This document shows positions 35,258 through 44,923 of a stretch of DNA of 64,000 nt, one piece after another. Positions within the stretch are counted from its first letter, which is position 1. The number at the start of each line of letters is the position of its first letter. The position numbers and the translations under genes are program-made. The notes under the pieces are model-generated. The model ran no database searches. It was not told the origin of the DNA and worked only from the letters and a program-made list of their open reading frames with translations. The stretch comes from Mesonia mobilis DSM 19841 (lineage in GTDB: Bacteria > Bacteroidota > Bacteroidia > Flavobacteriales > Flavobacteriaceae), in the NCBI RefSeq assembly GCF_000423405.1, contig NZ_AUHX01000001.1:434001-498000 (forward strand), given 5' to 3'.

Positions 35258-37477
35258 ATGTCTCTAAATATTAAACCTAGACAACAGAATGATCACTCTA
35301 ATCCCTATTATTGCATTCATTCCTTACAAAAATTAAATTCTGAATTTGACACAAATGTATTTACCACCTCTATACCCATTTCTCAATTACTGAAAAATAG
35401 AGATATTTTATTAGTTGATGATCTGAAGGCTGATGCTAAATGGGGGATGAATAAAATTATACAGAGAAATATTTCTGACAAAAGAGTAAAAGAAATTAAG
35501 AATGAATATTTAGATACTAATCATAGACAAATAAAATTTTTTCCAGCTATTACTATTATCCTTCTACCTAAAACTAGTGGTGAACCGAGCCAAAGTTTTA
35601 ATAATTCTCAGAATAGTTTTGATGATATTGCTGGAATAGATGTCATTAAAGAATATGGTGAAACAGACTTATATTTATATGATCATCCTATTACTTTAAA
35701 GTGGGATAAAAACAAAATTTCCGCCTTAGTCATTGATGGGCAGCATAGAGTTAAAGCTATCCGAAGCTTCTATGACAGTAAAAATGAAGCTCACTATGAT
35801 GGGATAAGTATACCAGCAACTTTCGTTGTCTTCAAAAATTCACCCAATCTTGACTTAATACAAGCTACAAGAGCCTTATTCATTGATGTTAACAATACGC
35901 CAAGATTAGTATCAGAAGAAAAGCTAATATTTATAGATGACAGAAATATACATCGTAGAATTACAGCTAAGATTTTCGGTTCTAATGATCCAGGGGATGA
36001 CAGTTCTGATTACTATCAGAAAATGCTTCAACAAGAAGATTTTCTATTAAATGAAGAGAATATTCTGAGCCGTTATTTAGTAGAAGAATCCGGTAAAGAT
36101 GACGAAGAATCACGAGGTTTCTTATCTAATCATAGAAATCTATTTCCTTGGGAAGTAAGTAATATTATGACAATTCATAGGAATATAATTGGAAATATAC
36201 TTTTACGATTTAAAGATGTTGATAAAACTAGAGATATTAGAAGCTTATGCCATGAGTTAAATAATTCAATTCTAGAAGAAATTGAGAAAAAGGAATCAAC
36301 GGAAGAACTTACAGACAAGGAAAGAGAAGTTATTGTCGACCGCTTAGCTAAATCAGGATTGTCTAATGAAGAAATTGATATATTCAAAAATTTAATGGAT
36401 ATCAAATACCGGAATTTAGAAGAAATTCGCGATGTTGAGTCTGAATTTTTGATTGGGACCGCTGCAGATGATGAAGAAGAAAAAGACAGAAAGGATTTTG
36501 TGAAACTACTTTTAAATATTTATAATCAAGATTGTAGTAAAGATTCGGCATTTGAGTTTAGTTCAAATTCTATAACAAATTTATTACTCGAAAAATGCTC
36601 TATATATATTTCATTACCAACCTACGTATTTAATAACTTATGGTTTACTAAGAATATCAAGAATTCAATTTTAGATCATGGTCAAAATGATAGAAAACTA
36701 ATTTTCAATTTTATTTTAGCTACTCATGAAACTTTAAAAGTTCAAAATTCACTTAGAAGACGAAATGACAAAGTTGATAAACAAGTAAAAAACTTTATCA
36801 AACAATATGAGATAAGTGAAACCTCCCGTGTTAAAACTCTTACAAATTGGGCAAAAAGTTTAGCTAAAAGTCAAAATGGGAATGTTTTAAGAACTGTTGT
36901 TGGTCAAGAAATGCTATTTATCTATTTGATGAAACAAAGTGGTAAACTGAGAGATATAAATATTGAAAATGAACTAGAGATAATAAATACACTAGGTGAT
37001 ATAAATTTTTTTAATAGTGAATTTTTATTAAAAATAAAATTTCCTGAAGCTCTAGATTGTTCTGTACTTGACTTTCAAATTTGGTCCGAAATAATTATGA
37101 ATGGAAATAAAATGAAACCTGGAATTACTAATGCAATGAAAGGGGCTGACTTTATTGACATGGTTAAAAATAAAATTTCAAATAGAATTAATGGTGGTTC
37201 TAAATTGCGATCGTTGGATAGGTTGCAAAAATCCTATGGGGTTGCAGTAACAAAAAAAATTGCAGAGGGTGATAATGAAATTTTATTTAAAATGTACGAA
37301 GTAGCTCAGGACTATTTTCAACTTGATAAATATTTAAATAATAATGAAATTGAAATAATTACAGAACATTTTGCCAATGCAGAACAATTAACTGATCGTT
37401 CAAAAAATGTACTTAGTAAACTATATGGGGGATATGCCTTTGAGCAAGTGGTTGAGTGTTATAAAGATAAAATATGA
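35258..37477 (+). CDS. Large DGQHR-domain protein (DndB-related)
   Basis: The 739-residue protein carries the DGQHR signature at residues 160-164 (VIDGQHRVKAIRSF), followed by DVNNTPRLVSEEK. DGQHR proteins include DndB, which regulates or modulates DNA phosphorothioation. This one is about twice the DndB length, with a long C-terminal half of unknown fold that is rich in lysine and asparagine. It overlaps the DUF2971 gene by 4 bases (ATGA) and lies beside a complete dndCDE set, so a role in the same system or in a linked nuclease step is likely but unproven. Confidence 0.75.
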   Translation: MSLNIKPRQQNDHSNPYYCIHSLQKLNSEFDTNVFTTSIPISQLLKNRDILLVDDLKADAKWGMNKIIQRNISDKRVKEIKNEYLDTNHRQIKFFPAITIILLPKTSGEPSQSFNNSQNSFDDIAGIDVIKEYGETDLYLYDHPITLKWDKNKISALVIDGQHRVKAIRSFYDSKNEAHYDGISIPATFVVFKNSPNLDLIQATRALFIDVNNTPRLVSEEKLIFIDDRNIHRRITAKIFGSNDPGDDSSDYYQKMLQQEDFLLNEENILSRYLVEESGKDDEESRGFLSNHRNLFPWEVSNIMTIHRNIIGNILLRFKDVDKTRDIRSLCHELNNSILEEIEKKESTEELTDKEREVIVDRLAKSGLSNEEIDIFKNLMDIKYRNLEEIRDVESEFLIGTAADDEEEKDRKDFVKLLLNIYNQDCSKDSAFEFSSNSITNLLLEKCSIYISLPTYVFNNLWFTKNIKNSILDHGQNDRKLIFNFILATHETLKVQNSLRRRNDKVDKQVKNFIKQYEISETSRVKTLTNWAKSLAKSQNGNVLRTVVGQEMLFIYLMKQSGKLRDINIENELEIINTLGDINFFNSEFLLKIKFPEALDCSVLDFQIWSEIIMNGNKMKPGITNAMKGADFIDMVKNKISNRINGGSKLRSLDRLQKSYGVAVTKKIAEGDNEILFKMYEVAQDYFQLDKYLNNNEIEIITEHFANAEQLTDRSKNVLSKLYGGYAFEQVVECYKDKI

Positions 37478-38259
37478 TCTTATATAAATTTAGAAATTTT
37501 GAAGAACAAAGTAAAGAAAGAACTTTAGAAATAATTAGAAATAAAGAGCTTTATTTTTCTGGAATTGAAGGATTTAATGATCCATTTGATGGAAAAGTCC
37601 ATTTACGATATGACGGAAGCATTCCTGAAATACAAATGGCTCAAGCCCGCGTCCAACATGCAATGCGTTTAAAGAAGAGTGGGCAATACGAAGGCATTAC
37701 GATGAGTAATGCTATAAATTTAATATCGGAAAGAATTGATGAAGATTATATTAAAACCTTTGCAAAGAAAAGAACGCATCGCATGCAAAAATTACATAAT
37801 GAAAAAGGTGTATTATCACTAAGTACACAAAATAATAATATATTGATGTGGTCACATTATACCCATAATCATAAGGGTGTATGCTTTGGTTTTGAATGGA
37901 GTAAAAATGATTCATCAATATTTAGAAATTATAAAAAAGTGAGGTATCAATCTCACTACGAAGATATATGGTCATGGCTTCATACTGATCAAGAAATAGT
38001 GGATAAGATTTTTTTTACAAAAGCCATTGATTGGCAATATGAGGATGAATATCGAATCATTCGAAAAAGTTCAGGAAAGGAAATTTATGACCCTTCTTCT
38101 TTAAAAGAAATAATATTTGGTTCTTCTATGAGAAAGGAAAATATAAGTTTAATAATTTCCGAATGCAAAAAAAATAATTTAAACCCTAAATACTATAAAG
38201 CTGAACTAGATATAGAAAAATATCAAATAAATATTCGAGAATACCAATTATCAAATTAA
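37474..38259 (+). CDS. DUF2971-family protein
   Basis: The 261-residue protein has the DUF2971 pattern: LYKFRNF near the start, ELYFSGIEGFNDPFDGK, ILMWSHYTHNHKGVCFGFEW, and a late EDEYRIIRK. The fold of this family and its function are not established; members occur often in defence islands. Its start overlaps the DGQHR gene stop, so the two are co-translated. No gene follows before the convergent dnd operon end. Confidence 0.82.
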   Translation: MILYKFRNFEEQSKERTLEIIRNKELYFSGIEGFNDPFDGKVHLRYDGSIPEIQMAQARVQHAMRLKKSGQYEGITMSNAINLISERIDEDYIKTFAKKRTHRMQKLHNEKGVLSLSTQNNNILMWSHYTHNHKGVCFGFEWSKNDSSIFRNYKKVRYQSHYEDIWSWLHTDQEIVDKIFFTKAIDWQYEDEYRIIRKSSGKEIYDPSSLKEIIFGSSMRKENISLIISECKKNNLNPKYYKAELDIEKYQINIREYQLSN

Positions 38260-38312
38260 AGTTGATAGTATAGTATAATGAAAGTGTTGTGGTATCGAAT
38301 TTTTATTCAAAC

Positions 38313-39653
38313 TTATTCATTTTCTAATTTTCTAAGTTCGATTAGTCTTTTATCATCATTATTTGAAGGTGGCCAAATTTTTAACGACATATCTAAATAA
38401 AAATATTTTTTCCCTCGTTGATTAAATGAATATCGGTTTTGATCACTAACATCTAATTCTTGAATCTTATTAAGATAATTTTCATAGAAGAGAGAATGAG
38501 CTTTTTCATAATCTAATTTTTCTTTTATTGAAGTTTCATTTAAAATATCAACTAAAATTTCTAATAGAGCATAATAGCCAACAGTAGTATGCAAAATATT
38601 AGAAGGTCTATTATTATCTTTAAAATCCCAAAGATATTTATCATCTTGCTCAAATACATTTCTTACTTCATTGAAATAGAAGAATAGAATATCTGATATA
38701 AAACCATCTCTATCTGTCGCATAATACTTACGAAAAGGTAATATTCTATTTGATTTTTCACTTCTTTTAAGTAAATCTTTTCGTTTTTTATAACGATCAT
38801 TTTCAGATTCTCGTAAACTTTCAGATATTAAATTTACAATAGAGCGAACCATTGTTGCTTGTGACAACGGTGGATTATTATTTCTTCCATAACTACCTCC
38901 ATAAAGCTTTATTCTTTTATAGAAAGGCGATTTTGGATGACCATTTAAACTTAATACAATTTCTAAAGCTGTTTTTTGAGGCGTATCATCTGTGTCTAAA
39001 CCAAATAAACTATACACCAAACTTTGTGACACTCTTTTTTGAGTTCGATTAATAGTTGAAAATATCATAGCTTGATATTCTAAAGTCTTATTAATAAAGA
39101 ATGTAACTACTAGTTCAATGTTTAACAAATCTTGAAGTCGTTCTTTGAAATAATTTAACTTTTTTTCTAATTCTGGCGATGATTTCCCCCTTAAAGTAGT
39201 TATTAAAATTTCTATATCACTTTTCAATCTCTCTATAGCTATTTCTATTCCTCTAATTCGGTGTTGCCCATCAATAATCGAAATAAATACATCTCCCCCT
39301 TTTTTTTCAATTTCCGAAAAAACCTTTTGATCAAGCTTTATATCAACAAAATTATTCTTTTCATTTTCATTGTATTCATCAATGACTTCTTCAGGTATAT
39401 GTAAAACTATATTTGTAGGGAAAGTGGCATCAGGATCATTAATTAAAAAGTCCGCAATCTTATTGGCTCTTGCTTTCTCAATTTTCCGCTGAATTTGTTT
39501 GTTATAAATAGGCTGATCATTTTCATCGAAACCAGTTATTAATCGCTGAGTATAACGAGTAAATTTGAAAATATTATTAATAGAATAAACACCAATTAGG
39601 AAATCTTGTTTATTCTGTTTTACCGGTAATGCTTGTATATAATTATTTTTCAT
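38313..39653 (-). CDS. DndB-like DGQHR-domain protein
   Basis: The 446-residue protein has the signature DGQHR at residues 128-132 (IIDGQHRIRGIEIAIERL) and INRTQKRVSQSLVYSLFG, matching DndB and related DGQHR proteins. DndB acts as a repressor or modulator of phosphorothioation. The frame stays open 21 codons upstream to 39716, but the ATG at 39653 lies 1 base past the stop of the membrane protein gene and is the natural start. It is the last gene of the six-gene dnd operon. It is longer than typical DndB (about 360 residues). Confidence 0.8.
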   Translation of the reverse strand: MKNNYIQALPVKQNKQDFLIGVYSINNIFKFTRYTQRLITGFDENDQPIYNKQIQRKIEKARANKIADFLINDPDATFPTNIVLHIPEEVIDEYNENEKNNFVDIKLDQKVFSEIEKKGGDVFISIIDGQHRIRGIEIAIERLKSDIEILITTLRGKSSPELEKKLNYFKERLQDLLNIELVVTFFINKTLEYQAMIFSTINRTQKRVSQSLVYSLFGLDTDDTPQKTALEIVLSLNGHPKSPFYKRIKLYGGSYGRNNNPPLSQATMVRSIVNLISESLRESENDRYKKRKDLLKRSEKSNRILPFRKYYATDRDGFISDILFFYFNEVRNVFEQDDKYLWDFKDNNRPSNILHTTVGYYALLEILVDILNETSIKEKLDYEKAHSLFYENYLNKIQELDVSDQNRYSFNQRGKKYFYLDMSLKIWPPSNNDDKRLIELRKLENE

Positions 39654-39654
39654 C

Positions 39655-40125
39655 CTACCAATTTTCACTATGCTTCTTTTTAACGTCATTCCTAACATCT
39701 TGATAGAAAGTTTCACCTTCCCAATTATTATTCCACCATAACCCCAATGAGATCAGTGTACCAATTACTGATGTGGTAATTGCTAAAAAAAAGTATTCAT
39801 TCGCAGTTAAAAGTATGGTTGCAACCACTAATGCAATCGCAACTATAATCATAAATATTATAGTCAAAAATCTATTAATTATTTCCTCGCTATGAGATGG
39901 TTTCTGCAAAAACTTGATTTTATTTATCACACTATCTAAACAACCTGAAAAATAAATAGATATATAATATGTAGTAAACAATATGGGTATTTCACTTTTT
40001 TTCACTCCATTACCAATTAAACACGGCAACCAAATTCCGATAGTACCAATTAAAATAATTGCTATCCAGAAATATTTGGTTTCCTTAAGTTTAAAATTAA
40101 ATATACTTTGTAATTTATGTTTCAT
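39655..40125 (-). CDS. Small membrane protein in the dnd operon
   Basis: The 156-residue protein has four predicted membrane helices (about 19-38, 47-62, 88-108, 112-130) and a charged C-terminus (FYQDVRNDVKKKHSENW). No family is recognised. It sits between the Mrr-type nuclease (4-base gap) and the DGQHR gene, so it is part of the operon. Membrane components are known in other defence systems, where they act as effectors, but its role here is unknown. Confidence 0.7.
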   Translation of the reverse strand: MKHKLQSIFNFKLKETKYFWIAIILIGTIGIWLPCLIGNGVKKSEIPILFTTYYISIYFSGCLDSVINKIKFLQKPSHSEEIINRFLTIIFMIIVAIALVVATILLTANEYFFLAITTSVIGTLISLGLWWNNNWEGETFYQDVRNDVKKKHSENW

Positions 40126-40129
40126 ATAT

Positions 40130-40930
40130 CTATTTCTGTAATATCAAATCTATTGCACTGGTATAAATCGGCAGCTCTTCTTTTTCTACACCAAAATTTT
40201 TATCGATCATTAAATCGATTATTCCGTTACCATCAATTAAAATAATAGGCACTGCGCCGGTTTGAAAAGAGCTATCTTTGGCTTCTTTAGAAAATCTAGA
40301 GGTGGTGAAAAAAATACCTTGTTGAAATTTGCCCTGAATATCACCGCGAAACTGGCTTATCTTTGGCCTGCCTACTGTTTTATTCCAGCGTTTACACTCA
40401 AAAGCTACCGGCATAGTTGCCAGCCCAATTTTTAACTCTCCAAATCCATCTATCCCCCCATCTCGAGTAGTTTGGGTTACTTTTACATTTTTAAATCCGT
40501 AAGCAGTTAGTAATTCTCTACAGAATATTTCAAAATCAGTAGGGTCTATATTTGCCAATTGTTTAAGAATCGTTTTCTTAAAATTAGTGGTATAACGTTT
40601 ATGAAGCTGTACAATTTCTTGGTATTGTTCTTTTTCTCGTTCCTGTGATTTATTTTTAGTTTTCTCTAATTGTTTATGAGGCACATCTTTGATCCAGAAC
40701 GTACCATCATCTAAAAAAATAAAATATTTATTTTTTTTGGCAGAAGGAAAATCGATATTCACGCTATGCCTCCTTAACAGTGTACGCACAATGTGTTCGG
40801 GATCTTGTGCTTTAAAACGATATAAATCGTCTTCAATAATGCGGTTGTAGATTTCTTTCACCCGTAAAGGACGGTTTTCTTTCTGAAGTACCTCTAAAAT
40901 CGCCTTTTTTATCGTAGCTCCCTTTTGCAT
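40130..40930 (-). CDS. Mrr-type restriction endonuclease with N-terminal winged helix
   Basis: The 266-residue protein has an N-terminal HARE-like winged helix (about 1-80: IKKAILEVLQKENRPLRVKEIYNRI) and a C-terminal Mrr-like PD-(D/E)xK domain (about 120-266). Catalytic candidates are D161 in GGIDGFG, E178 and K180 in FECKRW. Mrr-type enzymes cut modified DNA. In this operon, between dndE and the membrane protein, it may restrict DNA lacking, or carrying, phosphorothioate. This differs from the usual DndFGH restriction set. Confidence 0.86.
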   Translation of the reverse strand: MQKGATIKKAILEVLQKENRPLRVKEIYNRIIEDDLYRFKAQDPEHIVRTLLRRHSVNIDFPSAKKNKYFIFLDDGTFWIKDVPHKQLEKTKNKSQEREKEQYQEIVQLHKRYTTNFKKTILKQLANIDPTDFEIFCRELLTAYGFKNVKVTQTTRDGGIDGFGELKIGLATMPVAFECKRWNKTVGRPKISQFRGDIQGKFQQGIFFTTSRFSKEAKDSSFQTGAVPIILIDGNGIIDLMIDKNFGVEKEELPIYTSAIDLILQK

Positions 40931-40938
40931 GTATGTTT

Positions 40939-41337
40939 TTATTCCTTTAACTGTGTGATGCCCTGCCCTATTAATTCTACCAAAAAGTCAAAGCCTTCTA
41001 AATTTTGCTGATTGCTTAACATTTCATCAATAAGCGATAGACCATCGTCTACGTGTAATTTCACATATTTAGGCATATCTGGATTATTGATATGTATTTG
41101 ATAATGTAATGCTAACATGCCTAAATAATAATCAGCTTCTTTACCCAGTAATACCTGTTTTGCATACTCTTTACCTCCGGAATCTTTAAGGTCTTTGAGA
41201 TTAAGTATTCTATCTTTAGAAAGTGAATATACTAAAGCGATACGAGAAATCATATTTTCTGTTCCTAAATTTAAACGCTGTGTTAATTTAGCTACTACCT
41301 CTCGGTTTGCCTTACTCGTTTTAATGTGAGGAAACAT
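40939..41337 (-). CDS. dndE: DNA phosphorothioation protein DndE
   Basis: The 132-residue protein matches DndE: HIKTSKANREVVAKLTQRLNLGTENMISRIALVYSL, then GGKEYAKQVLLGKEADYYLGMLALHYQIH. DndE is a small DNA-binding protein needed for phosphorothioation. It overlaps the end of dndD by 17 bases, the expected arrangement. The Mrr-like gene follows after 8 bases. Confidence 0.93.
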   Translation of the reverse strand: MFPHIKTSKANREVVAKLTQRLNLGTENMISRIALVYSLSKDRILNLKDLKDSGGKEYAKQVLLGKEADYYLGMLALHYQIHINNPDMPKYVKLHVDDGLSLIDEMLSNQQNLEGFDFLVELIGQGITQLKE

Positions 41338-43420
41338 ATGTATTATTTTTAAATTCTACAAACAATCTATTCTTAGGAACATTATTTAATACCGAACCAT
41401 CAGGATGATTCTCAATTAAATAGGCTTGCTGTAAATTAGGTTGAATAGATTTGTATTCTTCCTCTGATAACTCCTTTTCTAATAGAGGAAATAAAACTAC
41501 CTGTTTCGAAATTGATGGATAAAAATCTTTAATAATATTTTCAGCGTGAAATTTGTCGAATTTTTGCAAAGGACTATCGATAAATACAGGAAACTCTATA
41601 CCCGATTCATCGACCAAAGCTTTTAGTAATGCAGTAGCATATAATTGCTGTTCTCCTTTAGATAAAGTTTCTTTGCCTATAATTTGCCCTTGATAATCTA
41701 GCAGATCAATATCCATGATATCTTCTTCTATACGAATTTGAATATCATGAATAAATTGGTTTTTATGCATTAACCTTTGTAACCCTAATAATAATGATTT
41801 TTGTAATGAGAACTTTTTATCTTGTTTAATGCGATTGATAATCAAATTTATTTTATCAAGAAGTTTTTGAGTGACCGTAAATTTCTTTTTATCGGTTTCA
41901 GCAAGGTTAAACTTCATCTCAAATTCTGATAACAATTTTAAGTTAGAATTTTGTTGTTGCTGTAGTTTTCCAAACTCTAAAACCAACTTATTTTTTTGTT
42001 CATCTAAGCGGTTTAATTGTTCTTGATTTTCTTCTTTTGCTTCTCGGTATTTTTTTGCTAAGTGATTCCCTTTACGAGCTTCAGCTTGTTTAATTTTTCT
42101 TACTACTGTATTTGATAGAATACGATTGTTTTTTTCTTTTTGAACAATATGATTAAATTGTTCTAAATATGTAGAATTTAATGTTGAATATAAATCTTGA
42201 AATTCACGATAACGTTCTTCTGTAAATTCTAATAAAATATTGCCTTCTACGCTTTCATTTTCCTTATTTTGCTGTTGCTGTACAGATTCTTTTATCTTTT
42301 CCTGTAAAGCTTTCCATTGCTGCTGGTCTAAATTTAACGTATTTAATTTTTCTAATAGGCCCTGAGCAAAATGGTTAATTTCTTTATCTAGAATTTCTTT
42401 ATTAAGCGAGCTTTCACTAATTTTCTGTTCTAACTCTAATTGATTTTTTAGGCGAAAAAGGTGTTTTCCTGAAATTATTAATGGAGCTAAATCTAAAGAC
42501 CTTCTTAACTCTGCTTTAATTTCTTTAGATTCATTTTTAAGTTGATCCCGATCCCCTTTTAAAGCCTTTAACTCTTCCAAGGTAATACTATTTCCCTCCC
42601 GAATTAATTTTTCTTGAAGCTCATCATTTTTTTGACGAAGAGTGGTAATTTTTAAATCAATTTCATCTTGTTGTTCTTGATTATAATTAATGAGATTTGA
42701 TAATTCTTCTTCTTTTGTTTTGTATTGTTCTAATTTTTGTTGTTGTTCTGGAGAAGCACCATTTCTTCTTAATCTAGAGAGTAAACTTTCGAGGTTCTTT
42801 TTTAACTCCTCATATTTTTTAATTCCTAAAACCTCAGAGTAAGCCTTACTTAAATTTCTAAGCTCCATTTTAGATTTAGCTTCTGCTAGGCTCACGATTT
42901 TCTCTGCATCGAAAAAAAAGAATTTAGCAATTTCCCGAGGCAAAATAAAATCATTAATAAAAACTTCGTAACCTACTTCTTTCGTTAATTCATTCTCATC
43001 ACCATCAATCAGAAGGCTTAAATTTTCTTCATTATTTTCTAAATTAAAAGAACGTTTGATTGTTATAGTTCTACAAGGAATTGAGGGAATTGAGAGATTG
43101 GTAAGTGTTATTTCTACAAAAAATTCTTTGTCTTCTGTTTGCCCTTGAACATATTCCTGTCTAGCATTTTTATTAAAAGTTTCTTGTAAGTATTGCTCGT
43201 AGCCGCCAGAGTTTTTTATTTCTTTGCGATATTTATCTTCTACCTGCGCCATCAATCGTCCATAAAAGCCCCAAATAAGTGCAGTTAAAAATGTGGTTTT
43301 TCCGAAACCATTTTTCCCGGCGATTATAGTGATATTTTTCAGCTTATCTTCCGTAAATTTGACAGTGTTTTGCCCTTTATAAATTCGGAAATTATGAAAG
43401 GTAATATTGCTAATTCTCAT
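41321..43420 (-). CDS. dndD: DNA phosphorothioation ATPase DndD
   Basis: The 699-residue SMC/Rad50-like ATPase has Walker A GKNGFGKTT (35-43), a long coiled coil (about 200-520), FFFDAEKI, and the C-terminal signature TLSKGEQQLYATALLKAL followed by Walker B PVFIDSPL. DndD is thought to provide ATPase and DNA-handling activity for sulfur insertion. It is followed by dndE with a 17-base overlap and preceded by dndC with a 3-base gap. Confidence 0.95.
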   Translation of the reverse strand: MRISNITFHNFRIYKGQNTVKFTEDKLKNITIIAGKNGFGKTTFLTALIWGFYGRLMAQVEDKYRKEIKNSGGYEQYLQETFNKNARQEYVQGQTEDKEFFVEITLTNLSIPSIPCRTITIKRSFNLENNEENLSLLIDGDENELTKEVGYEVFINDFILPREIAKFFFFDAEKIVSLAEAKSKMELRNLSKAYSEVLGIKKYEELKKNLESLLSRLRRNGASPEQQQKLEQYKTKEEELSNLINYNQEQQDEIDLKITTLRQKNDELQEKLIREGNSITLEELKALKGDRDQLKNESKEIKAELRRSLDLAPLIISGKHLFRLKNQLELEQKISESSLNKEILDKEINHFAQGLLEKLNTLNLDQQQWKALQEKIKESVQQQQNKENESVEGNILLEFTEERYREFQDLYSTLNSTYLEQFNHIVQKEKNNRILSNTVVRKIKQAEARKGNHLAKKYREAKEENQEQLNRLDEQKNKLVLEFGKLQQQQNSNLKLLSEFEMKFNLAETDKKKFTVTQKLLDKINLIINRIKQDKKFSLQKSLLLGLQRLMHKNQFIHDIQIRIEEDIMDIDLLDYQGQIIGKETLSKGEQQLYATALLKALVDESGIEFPVFIDSPLQKFDKFHAENIIKDFYPSISKQVVLFPLLEKELSEEEYKSIQPNLQQAYLIENHPDGSVLNNVPKNRLFVEFKNNTYVSSH

Positions 43421-43423
43421 AAT

Positions 43424-44782
43424 TTACTTTGGATTTACGAAACTTTCTATACGACGTTCAACATCATTATGTAACCCATATTTTGAAAGCATTAAACTCT
43501 TTGTTTCCTGTAAACTCAATAAATTATCAATAAGATGGTAGTATTCCGGTTCTTCGGCACAAACTTCTTTGAGAATACGAGATTCGATCGCATTCAAATT
43601 TTGAGAATTTTGCGTACTTATTTCTTTATTATAAATTTCCCGATAGATTTTACCTACATTATAATCAAAAATAAGATCACGGTTCCAAGTTACTTGGATG
43701 GCTATTAACTCTTGATTAGTAATTAAATTGATATGCGGACGCTCTTCTTGCAAATCTCTTTGAATTTCTAATAAACGTCTTAATAAATGAGCACGATACC
43801 AAGGATAATACGGACCATATTTTCGACCATCATCGGTAATGGCTTCGTTACCATTTCTACTTCTAGGCATCCGTTTATCTTGGTTGTTACGCTCATCTTG
43901 TAGTTTATTACGAAATTCTAATAATGGTAACATCCACTCTTGGCCGTTATCTATTAATGCTGACATGGATTTGTCTTTTTTAACGACTGTACACGTCCAA
44001 CATCCAAACCTACTTTGCCCACAAGAAGTATGCTCTTTGTTTGTGACTACTGTAGGGCATTCATAGTCGTCTGCACTAGCATCTGCATAAATTTTAAAAA
44101 GTACCGAATTATCGAAACCCCAAGGAGAAGGAACTGAATTTATAATATACCAAATTTCTTCTAGCATTAAATCTTTTATAGGAGCATAAACATAGGTATT
44201 AGCAGTAGAGTTGTGTTTTGATAAACGTTTACCTTTTATCTCGTGCTTTTTCATAGAACGTTCACGAGTTTTACTTTCCTCATATCGAGTACCCAAAAGT
44301 ACAATAGCCTCACCTTTTTCATCTATCTGTTCTAATAAGAAATCTGAAGTAGGTTTTATTTTTAGCTTTGTTGTACACCATCTAAATTGATTGTTAGGAA
44401 CCGGGTAGCCTTTACCTAATACATTAATCCAAAAAGATTCTTCTAATTTTGGCGTCGTTTTTCTTACAAATACTGGTAAATCTTGATCTCTTGCTTCTTT
44501 ATCAATTTGTGATAGTACATCTTCTACATACGAAGCGATAATAGGATTTTCTACCATCGTATCATTACATACTACATATACCGGCCTTCTTAATTGAAAT
44601 GGTGTTGGATGTTCTTCTCTAATTCGTTTTAATGCTATCCAAACTAAACTTAATAATACTGTTGAGTCTTTACCGCCACTAAAGCCTATGATCCAAGGTC
44701 TTTCAGAGCGATCGGCAAAGGCATATTGATCGATAATCTCTGAAATTACATTTTCTATTCTCGCACTAGGTATTCTTTTCAT
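43424..44782 (-). CDS. dndC: DNA phosphorothioation protein DndC (PAPS-reductase-like)
   Basis: The 452-residue protein has the PP-loop SGGKDS (35-40) of the ATP pyrophosphatase family. Cysteines C136, C254, C261 and C264 (WCTTK, SCGQSRFGCWTC) fit the iron-sulfur cluster described for DndC, plus C242. It activates the DNA backbone and transfers sulfur. The sulfur donor DndA, a cysteine desulfurase, is not in the window; a housekeeping IscS/SufS may serve. It is the first gene of the operon, with a promoter-like element upstream. Confidence 0.95.
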   Translation of the reverse strand: MKRIPSARIENVISEIIDQYAFADRSERPWIIGFSGGKDSTVLLSLVWIALKRIREEHPTPFQLRRPVYVVCNDTMVENPIIASYVEDVLSQIDKEARDQDLPVFVRKTTPKLEESFWINVLGKGYPVPNNQFRWCTTKLKIKPTSDFLLEQIDEKGEAIVLLGTRYEESKTRERSMKKHEIKGKRLSKHNSTANTYVYAPIKDLMLEEIWYIINSVPSPWGFDNSVLFKIYADASADDYECPTVVTNKEHTSCGQSRFGCWTCTVVKKDKSMSALIDNGQEWMLPLLEFRNKLQDERNNQDKRMPRSRNGNEAITDDGRKYGPYYPWYRAHLLRRLLEIQRDLQEERPHINLITNQELIAIQVTWNRDLIFDYNVGKIYREIYNKEISTQNSQNLNAIESRILKEVCAEEPEYYHLIDNLLSLQETKSLMLSKYGLHNDVERRIESFVNPK

Positions 44783-44817
44783 TGCCGCTTTCTTTCTTCG
44801 TTAAAGGTAGAAAAAAA

Positions 44818-44852
44818 GTTGTCGTAGTGACAACATTTAGCTTGCAAATATA
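44818..44852 (-). promoter_or_regulatory. Promoter -7 element and overlapping inverted repeat of the dnd operon
   Basis: On the minus strand TATATTTG (44845-44852) matches the Bacteroidota -7 consensus TAnnTTTG. Just downstream, GTTGTC and GACAAC form a 6-bp inverted repeat with a 5-base spacer (44818-44834) at the expected transcription start. A repressor bound there would block the operon; the DndB-like protein or the XRE regulator are candidates. I see no clear -33 TTG. Confidence 0.55.
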
Positions 44853-44923
44853 GGTGTTTTTTTAACAGTGTTATTCACTTTATTCACTGCAAATGGTTTG
44901 CTTATAAAGAAGTCTATAAGCTT

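Noticed and set aside
38313-39716. Longer start at 39716 for the DndB-like protein
   Set aside because: It would overlap the membrane protein gene by 62 bases; the ATG at 39653 follows that gene's stop directly.
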